Source: an uncultured Bacilli bacterium
GTDB lineage: Bacteria > Bacillota_I > Bacilli_A > RF39 > UBA660
Assembly (NCBI GenBank): GCA_947629135.1
Contig: CANRCN010000008.1
Coordinates: 1-33,630 of the forward strand
Reading direction: 5' to 3'
DNA: 33,630 bases
Part shown: positions 19,011 to 27,614 of the stretch, one piece after another
How positions within the stretch are numbered: the stretch's first letter is position 1
Layout of the letters: each line of letters starts with the position of its first letter
Notes under the pieces: model-generated
What the model was told of the DNA's origin: nothing
The model's input: only the letters and a program-made list of their open reading frames with translations
Databases searched by the model: none
Position numbers and translations under genes: made by a program

Positions 19011-20408
19011 ATGATTACTAAGGACAATATATTTACATATTCTTATAAAGGTTTAGTAGGATTAATCTTTTTAATAATGGGTAAAAAGGATAAAATAAAA
19101 GATTTATTCATTGATGAAGATATATTTAAAGATGTTAAGAGAAATACAACTAGATTAGAGGAAGCTAGTAATGCCGTTGCTGAAATGGAAAAAAAACCAT
19201 ATAGATATAAATATAAAACACCAGATGGAAAACTTGCAATTGGTACGTTTGATGCCTATAATGCAGAACAAGTAAAATCTTTCTTATCACATGAAGGTTA
19301 TGAAATAACTGAAGTTTCTGAAATTAAAAAAGGTTCTCTTAATACTGATATAGTACTAACTTCTCCTATTAAATCAGGTGAATTATCTTTTGCTCTTGTT
19401 CAAGTATCCACTTATTTAAAAGCTGGTATTTCTTTAATTGATTCCTTTAGAATTCTTGCTAAACAAGCTAAAAAACCAATAGTAAGAAAAATATATAATA
19501 TGGTTGTTTATGATTTATTAGCTGGAGAAAGTTTATCAGAAGCAATGGCTAAACAACCAAAAATTTTCCCTAAATTATTAGCTAATATGGTTAAATCAGC
19601 TGAATTAACAGGCGATTTGCCTACTATTTTAGATGATATGGCTAAGTATTATGAAGAAATAGATAAGACAAAAAAAGAATTAAAAAGTGCATTGACATAT
19701 CCGACAATAGTCTTTATTATGGCAATAGCAGTTATTGTCTTTGTTCTTAATTATATAGTACCACAGTATGTAGATATGTTTTCAAGTTGGGGTTCAGAGT
19801 TACCAGCTGTTACAGTTATGACAATTAACTTTAGTAATTTTGTTCAAAATAATTTAATAGAAATGATTATAATATTAATAATATTGTTAATTTTATATAT
19901 AGTATGGTTTAAAAATGTTACACAGTTTAGAGCATTAATGCAGTATATATATTTAAAAATACCTGTAGTTAAACAGATTATTATGTATAGTGAAGTATCT
20001 ATGTTTGCTAGAACTTTTGCTTCGCTTTTAAATCATGGAGTTTTTATAACTGATAGTATGGATGTTTTAATTAGAGTATCTGAAAATGAAATTTATAAAA
20101 GAATAATTGTTAAAACTGTAAAAAATTTAAATAGTGGTGGTAAAATAAGTGAAGCTTTTAAAGATAGTCCTTATATTCCATTAGTTGCTTATGAAATGAT
20201 TGTAACTGGAGAAGCAACTGGTAAACTAGGTACAATGATGGAAAAAGTTGCAGAGTACTATGATAACTTATATCATAATGCAACAAAGCAAATTAAAAGT
20301 TTAATTGAACCAGCTGTAATTGTTTTATTAACATTTGTAGTTGGATTGATTATAATATCAATTATTGTTCCTATGTTTGATTTATATAATACAATTGGAT
20401 CAATGTAG
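19011..20408 (+). CDS. Type II secretion system F / PilC family protein
   Basis: GELSFALVQVSTYLKAGISLIDSFRILAKQ, LKSALTYPTIVFIMAIAVIVFVLNYIVPQYVDMF, FARTFASLLNHGV, second GSPII_F repeat; three TM regions. Confidence 0.93.
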   Translation: MITKDNIFTYSYKGLVGLIFLIMGKKDKIKDLFIDEDIFKDVKRNTTRLEEASNAVAEMEKKPYRYKYKTPDGKLAIGTFDAYNAEQVKSFLSHEGYEITEVSEIKKGSLNTDIVLTSPIKSGELSFALVQVSTYLKAGISLIDSFRILAKQAKKPIVRKIYNMVVYDLLAGESLSEAMAKQPKIFPKLLANMVKSAELTGDLPTILDDMAKYYEEIDKTKKELKSALTYPTIVFIMAIAVIVFVLNYIVPQYVDMFSSWGSELPAVTVMTINFSNFVQNNLIEMIIILIILLILYIVWFKNVTQFRALMQYIYLKIPVVKQIIMYSEVSMFARTFASLLNHGVFITDSMDVLIRVSENEIYKRIIVKTVKNLNSGGKISEAFKDSPYIPLVAYEMIVTGEATGKLGTMMEKVAEYYDNLYHNATKQIKSLIEPAVIVLLTFVVGLIIISIIVPMFDLYNTIGSM

Positions 20409-20416
20409 AGGTAAAT

Positions 20417-21187
20417 ATGGAAATCTGTTATTACATTAGTTTTTTTCTAATAGGACTATGCCTTGGTTCTTTCTATAATGTATGTGGTTTAAGAATACCA
20501 AAAGGAGAATCAATCAATAGTCCTAGAAGTCATTGTGAAAAATGTCATCATCAATTAAAATGGTATGAACTTATTCCGCTATTATCTTTTGCTATTCAAA
20601 AAGGTAAATGTCGAGAATGTGGTTGTAAATTATCTTACTTATATCCTTTTTCAGAACTAGCAACAGGAATTTTATTTGTAGTATGTTATCATTCATTTGG
20701 CTTTTCTTATGATTTAATAATTGCTCTTAGTTTAGTTAGCTGTTTTATTTTAGTAGTTGTATCTGATTTAACATATTTATTGATACCTGATAGATTTATT
20801 ATAATTCCTTCAATTATAGTTATTATAGTAAACTTTTTAAATAAAGGATTTGAATATGGTTTAATTCAACTTGCATATGGAATATTAGCTCTTACTTTTA
20901 TGTATCTAATTATGCTTCTTGGTAATAAATTATTTCAAAAAGAAAGTATGGGTGGAGCTGATATTAAATTAATGTTCTTGGTAGGTGTAACACTTGATCC
21001 ATTTTTAACAGTTTTAGTTGTGTTTTTAGCAAGTTTTATAGCTTTACCAGTATCTTTTTATTTACTTGTAAAAAATAAAGAACATGTAATTCCTTTTGGA
21101 CCTTTTATAATAATAGGATTTTTAATTGTTTATTTTACTAAGTTAGATATCAGAGAAATATTTGAAAGATTATTAAACTTTTTTTAA
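20417..21187 (+). CDS. Prepilin peptidase (A24 family)
   Basis: LCLGSFYNVCGLRIPKGESINSPRSHCEKCHHQLKWYELIPLLSF...CRECGCKL; DLTYLLIPD and GGADIKLM aspartates; multiple TMs. Confidence 0.93.
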   Translation: MEICYYISFFLIGLCLGSFYNVCGLRIPKGESINSPRSHCEKCHHQLKWYELIPLLSFAIQKGKCRECGCKLSYLYPFSELATGILFVVCYHSFGFSYDLIIALSLVSCFILVVVSDLTYLLIPDRFIIIPSIIVIIVNFLNKGFEYGLIQLAYGILALTFMYLIMLLGNKLFQKESMGGADIKLMFLVGVTLDPFLTVLVVFLASFIALPVSFYLLVKNKEHVIPFGPFIIIGFLIVYFTKLDIREIFERLLNFF

Positions 21188-21213
21188 GTCTTGTATTTAG
21201 CAAGACTTTTTTT
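21186..21213 (+). terminator. Intrinsic terminator
   Basis: AAGTCTTG tatttag CAAGACTT ttttt. Confidence 0.8.
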
Positions 21214-21254
21214 CTAAAATATGATATAATTTGAATAAGGAAGGGAGTGCTTGT

Positions 21255-21971
21255 ATGGAAAGAGTTCAAAAAGTAATTAGTAATTTAGGATATGCATCTC
21301 GTAGGGAAGCTGAAAAATTAATTGAAGATGGTAAAGTTTATATAAATGATCATAAAGCTATGATTGGAGATAAAGTTAAAGATTCTGATATTATAAAAAT
21401 AAATGGTGTTATTCTTGATAAAAATAAAAATGATAAAGTTTATTATTTATTAAATAAACCTAGAGGAGTTGTTTCAACAGTTAAAGATGAAAAGGGTAGA
21501 AAGACTGTAATTGATTTAATTGAAAGTGATAAAAGAATATACCCAATTGGAAGACTAGATTATGACACAACAGGAGTTTTATTACTTACAAATGATGGTG
21601 AATTAACGAATTTACTTTTGCATCCAAGTAATGATATTGAAAAGGTATATCTTGCAAAAATAAAAGGTATAATTAAAGGAGAAGATATCTATAAATTAAA
21701 AACAGGAGTTATAATAGATGATTTTAAAACTAGTCCATGTTATGTTAAACTAAAAAGTTTTAATAAGAAAAACAATACATCTTTAGTTGAACTTAGAATA
21801 CATGAAGGTCATAATCATCAAGTTAAGAAGATGTTTGAGGCAATTGGCTTTCAAGTAGAAAAATTAACAAGATTAAGATTCGCTTTTTTAGATACTAATA
21901 ATTTAAAACCAGGCGAATATCGTATTTTAACTCCAAAAGAAGTTAAAAAATTATATAGTTTAGTTAAGTAG
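21255..21971 (+). CDS. rluB: Pseudouridine synthase, RluB/RsuA family
   Basis: S4 domain (ERVQKVISNLGYASRREAEKLIEDGKVYIN), NKPRGVVSTVKDEKGRKTVIDLI, YPIGRLDYDTTGVLLLTNDGEL. Start at 21255. Confidence 0.93.
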   Translation: MERVQKVISNLGYASRREAEKLIEDGKVYINDHKAMIGDKVKDSDIIKINGVILDKNKNDKVYYLLNKPRGVVSTVKDEKGRKTVIDLIESDKRIYPIGRLDYDTTGVLLLTNDGELTNLLLHPSNDIEKVYLAKIKGIIKGEDIYKLKTGVIIDDFKTSPCYVKLKSFNKKNNTSLVELRIHEGHNHQVKKMFEAIGFQVEKLTRLRFAFLDTNNLKPGEYRILTPKEVKKLYSLVK

Positions 21972-21979
21972 GGAAGTTT

Positions 21980-22852
21980 ATGAAGTTAGAAATATTATAT
22001 ATTTTATTTTGGCTATATGCTATTGCTGGCTATTTAATGGAAGTTGTTAGAATATTTATAAGAGATAAAAAATTTGTTAATCGTGGCTTTTTGATGGGAC
22101 CTTATTGTCCTATTTATGGAGTAGGAGGAGTTTTACTTTCTTTAATCAATGGGTATCGTGATGATCCTTTTATAGTATTTGCTGTTTCAGTTGTAATTTG
22201 TAGTTTTGTTGAGTATATAGCGAGTTACATTTTAGAATTAATTTATAAAGTTAGATGGTGGGATTATTCAGATAGATTTTTAAATGTTAATGGAAGAATT
22301 TGTTTAACAAATACGATTGGATTTGGAGTTTTAGGAATGCTAATTGTTTGTTATATGAATCCAATTTTAATAAAATTTATAGGTAATATAAATCCTATTA
22401 TAAGACACATGGTAGCAATTATATTAATTATTGTAACATCTTTAGATATTTTATTAACTTCAACTATTCTTTTTGATATAAGAGATAATGTTATTAAGTT
22501 TAAAAATAAAACTTTTAATATTTTCAAAATAAATTCTGATAATACGGAAGAAGTAAGTAAAAAAGTAAAAGAGATGTTAAAAGAAAAATCTTTTTTACAT
22601 AAGCATATGTTAAAAGCTTATACTAATTTAAAAGTATATAAGAATCATTTTATAAATAAAACTAATAAACTTGTTAAAGAGAAAGACTGGGAAAAAATTG
22701 AAGATATGTATATGCTAGGATTTTCTTTAAGTATTGTTTTAGGGATAACGGTTGGCGGAATTATAAAAAAAGTTGGATTTTGTATTTGCATTTTTATGTT
22801 AATTGGAATAATTGTTGCAAGAATTTTAGGAAGAGGTAGTAATGGAAAATAA
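21980..22852 (+). CDS. Putative ABC-transporter type IV (CmpB/DUF1113-like) membrane protein
   Basis: FWLYAIAGYLMEVVRIFIRDKKFVNRGFLMGPYCPIYGVGGVLLSL, WWDYSDRFLNVNGRICL. Confidence 0.8.
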   Translation: MKLEILYILFWLYAIAGYLMEVVRIFIRDKKFVNRGFLMGPYCPIYGVGGVLLSLINGYRDDPFIVFAVSVVICSFVEYIASYILELIYKVRWWDYSDRFLNVNGRICLTNTIGFGVLGMLIVCYMNPILIKFIGNINPIIRHMVAIILIIVTSLDILLTSTILFDIRDNVIKFKNKTFNIFKINSDNTEEVSKKVKEMLKEKSFLHKHMLKAYTNLKVYKNHFINKTNKLVKEKDWEKIEDMYMLGFSLSIVLGITVGGIIKKVGFCICIFMLIGIIVARILGRGSNGK

Positions 22853-23066
22853 TTTTACAAAGCATATAAAAAATGATTTATATTTATCAGATTCAGATAT
22901 AGAAATTTTAGAAAAGTATGAGATAGATTATTTAAAGTTTAAAAGTGTTAAAGAATTAATGTTTCAGATAGAGACAATTTTAAGAAACACAGATGTAGAA
23001 GATGATTTAGAAGATTTATTAATTAAACTTTCAGATTATAACTATTATTTTCAAACTAATAAATAG
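22842..23066 (+). CDS. Hypothetical small acidic protein
   Basis: 74-aa ORF overlapping the upstream stop (gaggtagtaATGG), likely translationally coupled. Confidence 0.65.
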   Translation: MENNFTKHIKNDLYLSDSDIEILEKYEIDYLKFKSVKELMFQIETILRNTDVEDDLEDLLIKLSDYNYYFQTNK

Positions 23067-23112
23067 AAAGTAATAGTTCTTTTTTATTGTCATAAAATTT
23101 AGGGAGGTGTCT

Positions 23113-24273
23113 ATGAAAAAAAGTTTATGTGTTGTTTTACTTTTATTAGTTTTATTTAATATTTGTCCATTTAAAGTTCAAGCAGCTTCAGATTTACTTG
23201 AAAATGCTAAAGCAGGACTTTTGATGGAAGTTGGAAGTGGAACAGTTATTTATGAGAAAAATATAAATGAAAAATTAGCTGTTGCTTCAATGACTAAGAT
23301 GATGGGAATGATTCTTGTTATGGAAGCTTTAGAAGATGGAAGTTTAAGACTTGATGAAAAAGTTAAGGCTTCAAAGAATGCTGCTGGTATGGGAGGATCT
23401 CAAATTTGGCTTGAAGAAGGAGAAGAAATAACAGTTTTAGATTTAATTAAAGGTATAATGATGGCAAGTGCTAATGATGGAATCGTTTGTATGGCTGAAC
23501 GAATTGGAGGAAGTGAAAAGAACTTTGTTGAAATGATGAATAAAAAAGCTAAAGAGCTTGGTCTTAAAAACACTCATTTTGTAAATCCAACAGGGTTAGA
23601 TGAAGATAATCATTATTCAACAGCTTATGATATGGCTATAATTGCCAGAGAGCTTTTAAAACATGAAGATATTTTAAAATATACTAGTATCTATGAAGAT
23701 TATTTAAGAAAAGGAACTAATAGAGAATTTTGGCTTGTTAATACCAATAAATTAATAGCTAGTTATCAAGGAGCGGATGGATTAAAAACGGGTATGACTG
23801 ATAATGCTGGTTATTGTATGGCAGTTACAGCTAAGAGAAATGGAATGCGATTACTTGCAGTAGTTCTTGGAGAATCTGAAGGAAAAGTTAGAAATAAAGA
23901 AACAGCTGAACTACTTGACTATGGTTTTAATTTATATGAAGCAACAACTATTAAGAAAAAGGGTGAAGTACTTGGTAATATTAAAATAGATAAAGCTAAT
24001 GTTAAAGACATTGAAATAATAGCAGGCTCGGATGTTACTATATTAAAGAAAAAAAGTGATAAAGATAAAGAATATAAATCAAGTGTAGAACTTAATTCTT
24101 TAAAGCTTCCAATTAATAAAGGAGATACAGTTGGAAAATTAATAATTAGAGATCAAGTTGGAAATAAGATTGATGAAGTAGTAATTACAGTAGGAACTGA
24201 TATTAAGAAAGATAATTACTTTAATATATTTTTAAAGCTATTAAAAAGCATGATTCAAGGAGAACTATTTTAG
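23113..24273 (+). CDS. dacF: D-alanyl-D-alanine carboxypeptidase (S11)
   Basis: Signal peptide; SxxK VASMTKMMGMIL, SAN motif MASANDGIV, KTG in DGLKTGMTDNAGYCMAVTAKR. Start at 23113 after gggaggtg. Confidence 0.9.
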   Translation: MKKSLCVVLLLLVLFNICPFKVQAASDLLENAKAGLLMEVGSGTVIYEKNINEKLAVASMTKMMGMILVMEALEDGSLRLDEKVKASKNAAGMGGSQIWLEEGEEITVLDLIKGIMMASANDGIVCMAERIGGSEKNFVEMMNKKAKELGLKNTHFVNPTGLDEDNHYSTAYDMAIIARELLKHEDILKYTSIYEDYLRKGTNREFWLVNTNKLIASYQGADGLKTGMTDNAGYCMAVTAKRNGMRLLAVVLGESEGKVRNKETAELLDYGFNLYEATTIKKKGEVLGNIKIDKANVKDIEIIAGSDVTILKKKSDKDKEYKSSVELNSLKLPINKGDTVGKLIIRDQVGNKIDEVVITVGTDIKKDNYFNIFLKLLKSMIQGELF

Positions 24274-24283
24274 TTCTTTTTTG
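24259..24283 (+). terminator. Intrinsic terminator overlapping dacF stop
   Basis: GAACTA tttt AGTTC tttttt. Confidence 0.6.
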
Positions 24284-24360
24284 CTTATTTAAACCTAATT
24301 AAATGTTAGATTAATAAGTATTAATAGTTATAATTCGACATAAAATTAAATGGAGGTTAT

Positions 24361-25242
24361 ATGAATAATAAAGGACTAACTCAAGATGAAGTTATATCAA
24401 ACAGAAAAAAGTATGGAGAAAATGTAATTGAAGTACATAAAAAAAATAAATTCTTATCTTTATTATTAGAATCATTTGGAGATCCAATCATTAAAATTTT
24501 ATTAATTGCTCTAGCTATAAAAATAGTTTTTTTATTTCAAGATTTTGATTTTTATGAAACCATAGGAATCTTTATTGCTGTTTTTCTAGCAACTTTTATT
24601 TCAACAATTTCAGAGTATGGAAGCGAAAAAGCTTTTGAAAAATTAGGAGAAGAAGCATCAAGAATAAAGGTTCGTGTTTTACGAGATAATATTATAAATG
24701 AGGTAAATATAAGTGAAGTAGTAGTAGATGATGTTGTTGTTTTAGAAACAGGAGATAAAATACCAGCAGATGGTTTTTTAATAGATGGAAATATTACAGT
24801 AGATGAATCCCTTTTAAGCGGAGAGACTAAAGAAAGTAAAAAGACTCCATATATAACTGGACAAAAGACTGAACGAAATAATCTATATCGAGGAACAACT
24901 GTGTATTCAGGAGTTGGAAAAATGTTAGTAACAGGTGTAGGTATAAATACATTGTATGGTAAATTAGCATTAGAGCTTCATGAAAAAGAACCAATTAGTC
25001 CACTTAAAAGCAGATTAACAGAGCTTGCTAAAGTGATAAGTAGAATTGGTTATATAGGAGCAGTATTAGTTACAATTGCCTATTTATTTTCTAAAATAGT
25101 TATGGCCAATAATTATGATTTATCGTTAATTAAAGAAACAATTACTAATTTTCCTTTAATGATGAATTATTTAATTTATGCTTTAACCTTAAGTGTAACA
25201 ATCATAGTTGTAGCAGTACCAGATGATTGTTTTTCTTTATGA
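24361..25242 (+). pseudogene. 5' portion of a P-type (Ca2+-type) ATPase, disrupted by insertion after VAVP
   Basis: N-terminal cation ATPase domain, DGNITVDESLLSGETKESKK; homology stops at VAVP and 6 foreign residues (DDCFSL) precede a stop. Rejoins the 29132 frame. Confidence 0.92.
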
Positions 25243-25264
25243 TTATAAATTAAGAATATATATC

Positions 25265-25306
25265 CAAAATTTGACATTTTTTTAACCTTAAAGTTTCAAA
25301 ATTTGA
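25265..25306 (+). promoter_or_regulatory. Two direct repeats CAAAATTTGA, centres 32 bp apart, upstream of XRE gene
   Basis: CAAAATTTGA at 25265-25274 and 25297-25306, the second abutting a TATAAT at 25307-25312. Confidence 0.45.
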
Positions 25307-25335
25307 TATAATATATAGCAAGGAGTGATTGCAGT

Positions 25336-26445
25336 ATGGATAATAAGAAAATAGGCAAATTCTTAGCTGAATTAAGAAAAGAAAAAGGAGTAACTCAAGA
25401 ACAAGTTGGCTATGAGCTTATGACTTCAAGAGAAAATATTTCAAAATGGGAACGTGGTATTAATATGCCTACACCTGATAGTTTAATGTTACTAAGCAAA
25501 TATTATGGAGTAACTGTAAATGAAATTTTATTAGGTGAACGGAAAACTGAAGAAAATAAGGAGCAGATTGAGAATGTTTCAGTTGAAGTAATGAAAGAAG
25601 GTAATAAAAGAGTTAAGACAGTTCTTAAAAAGTTCACGATTTTAATTTCTTTTATGGTAATTGCTTTTTTAGTTTATTATTTTATAAATACATATAATAC
25701 TATTAAAGTATATACAGTAGGTGCTGTTAGTGATAACTTTTATGTAAAAGATGGATTAGCAATTTTTTCAAAAGGTAAAAGTTATCTTAGAATAGGTACA
25801 ATTGAATCTAAATCAGATTTTAAATATGATAGTTTTGAGATATTTGTAAAAAATAAAAATAAAGAGAAAACAGTTTTTGTTTCAAATGATGATAATTATA
25901 CTTTAATATCTGATAATGGCTACGATGAAATATTTAGATACAAAAATTTATCTAATATTGAAAAAAATACTTATATTAAAATAAATTATCAAGATAAAGA
26001 AGACATAATTAAACTAACTTTTCAAAGAGATATGACTAATAATTTATTAGTTACTGATACAGAGGCTGATATAATTTCAAATAAAAATGTTCAAGAATAT
26101 AATCAAAATGATATTCAAAAATTAGAAAATTATATAAAAGGAAATTGGGCTTATGACGAAGTAGGTGCTGAATATGTGTATAGTGGAGAGCAGAATAACA
26201 TAAAATATAAATTATCATATCATTCTAATTCAAAAGTGTTAAAAATAGAAGAGTATACTAATATTTCCAAAATAATTGAAATAAATTTGATTAGAAAAAC
26301 TCTATTTTATTCAGAAGAAGATAGTGAGATGTTGAATGAAAAATATAGATATGATTTAAAGTCTAAAAAATGTATAAAAGGTACTTGTGATGATAAACAA
26401 ATAAAAAATTATTTAGATAATTATTTGCATAAATACATTAAATAA
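25336..26445 (+). CDS. XRE-family HTH regulator with single TM helix and extracytoplasmic C-terminal domain
   Basis: KIGKFLAELRKEKGVTQEQVGYELMTSRENISKWERGINMPTPDSLMLLSKYYGVTVNEILLGE; TM FTILISFMVIAFLVYYFI; ~250-aa C-terminal domain. Confidence 0.88.
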   Translation: MDNKKIGKFLAELRKEKGVTQEQVGYELMTSRENISKWERGINMPTPDSLMLLSKYYGVTVNEILLGERKTEENKEQIENVSVEVMKEGNKRVKTVLKKFTILISFMVIAFLVYYFINTYNTIKVYTVGAVSDNFYVKDGLAIFSKGKSYLRIGTIESKSDFKYDSFEIFVKNKNKEKTVFVSNDDNYTLISDNGYDEIFRYKNLSNIEKNTYIKINYQDKEDIIKLTFQRDMTNNLLVTDTEADIISNKNVQEYNQNDIQKLENYIKGNWAYDEVGAEYVYSGEQNNIKYKLSYHSNSKVLKIEEYTNISKIIEINLIRKTLFYSEEDSEMLNEKYRYDLKSKKCIKGTCDDKQIKNYLDNYLHKYIK

Positions 26446-26447
26446 TT

Positions 26448-26469
26448 GAGATAAAAAATCTCTTTTTTT
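26448..26469 (+). terminator. Intrinsic terminator
   Basis: GAGAT aaaaa ATCTC ttttttt. Confidence 0.7.
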
Positions 26470-26484
26470 GTTTGATTTTCGGAC

Positions 26485-26528
26485 GGACTCCTTAAGTCCT
26501 TTACTAAATTCATCAAAATATTTATACT
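26485..26528 (+). promoter_or_regulatory. Promoter with abutting inverted repeat for the secreted cargo gene
   Basis: GGACT ccTTA AGTCC at 26485-26499 immediately followed by TTTACT (26500-26505) - 17 bp - TATACT (26523-26528). Confidence 0.6.
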
Positions 26529-26552
26529 GGAATATAGAAAGGAGAAACGAAA

Positions 26553-27269
26553 ATGAAAAAAATATTATTCGCCCTAATGCTTGCAATACTTGTTATGGCA
26601 AATGTTAATGCTAAAGAAGTTTATTATACAAATGGTACAGTTAGTTTAACAGAAAAGGAATATAACTATGTTAAAGAGTTTTATGGAGAAGATTATTTAA
26701 AAAGTATGACCATGAAAGAATATAAATGGTTAAGTGAACTTGATGTTAATAACAACGATGTAAAAATTAAGTTTGCTAAAATTCCTGAAGTTTCACCTAC
26801 AGGTACTTATGTTAGTACAAGTGCAAAAAGCTTAGGTATTTCTAGAAGTTGCAGTACTAATTACTGTACAGTTACAATTTTAGCTAAATGGCTTGGAAAT
26901 CCAACAATTCGTAGTTGGGACGTTATTGGAGCCTTCTTTTATGGAACTTCATTATATAATAAAAATATTGTTACGTCCATTACAAGTTCTGATGGAACTA
27001 TATATCCTTCTAACTTAAAGTTCCTAAGCAATGGTTTTGGAGATTCAATTAAATTACCTTCTGGAAATAGCATAGTTATTGAGCAACGTTATTATGTAAA
27101 ACCAAATGGAAAAGTATTTGCTAGTTATCAACATGCTATGAGTAATAGTACTTTAGCTAAAAGTCAATCATATACAATAGGTATAACTGGATATGGTGGT
27201 GTATTTATCTTTAATGGATCTGCTGTTGGTGTATACGATGGTATGGTTGGTGTAGATATTTCTGTTTAA
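26553..27269 (+). CDS. Secreted protein of unknown function (element cargo)
   Basis: Signal peptide MKKILFALMLAILVMANVNA; mature ~218 aa, Gly/Ser/Thr/aromatic rich with CSTNYC pair; RBS aaaggag. Confidence 0.8.
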   Translation: MKKILFALMLAILVMANVNAKEVYYTNGTVSLTEKEYNYVKEFYGEDYLKSMTMKEYKWLSELDVNNNDVKIKFAKIPEVSPTGTYVSTSAKSLGISRSCSTNYCTVTILAKWLGNPTIRSWDVIGAFFYGTSLYNKNIVTSITSSDGTIYPSNLKFLSNGFGDSIKLPSGNSIVIEQRYYVKPNGKVFASYQHAMSNSTLAKSQSYTIGITGYGGVFIFNGSAVGVYDGMVGVDISV

Positions 27270-27285
27270 AAAATAACTTAATTAG

Positions 27286-27370
27286 TTTAAACCAAAATAA
27301 AGATAAGGTGTTTTAGCTCTTTATTTTAGACAACTTAGGTTATACACTTTATCTTTTTATTTTGTTTAAA
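27286..27370. repeat. Long imperfect inverted repeat (arms ~26-27 bp, 32-nt loop)
   Basis: tttaaaccaaaataaagataaggtgt (27286-27311) versus acactttatctttttattttgtttaaa (27344-27370), near-complementary with small bulges. Confidence 0.75.
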
Positions 27371-27398
27371 AAAATATAAAAAGAAAGGGGTGGTATAA

Positions 27399-27521
27399 AT
27401 GAATTATGTTTTAGAAAACGATAGCATGGAGGAAGGTTTAGATTTTAGAATTTCAAAATATTCTAGCGATAATCTAGAAATACCTATTTACGTTGGACTT
27501 AATGACAAATGGTTTTATTAA
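27399..27521 (+). CDS. Small ORF (40 aa) upstream of recombinase
   Basis: MNYVLENDSMEEGLDFRISKYSSDNLEIPIYVGLNDKWFY* with strong RBS aaaggggtgg 6-7 nt upstream; not in supplied ORF track. Confidence 0.5.
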   Translation: MNYVLENDSMEEGLDFRISKYSSDNLEIPIYVGLNDKWFY

Positions 27522-27614
27522 TAAAATATTTGTCGATTTATTTTTGAATTAAATAGTAAAGTATGTAATAAATTTTAATGGTGATATTCATGAAATTTAT
27601 TAAGAGAGATTCTT

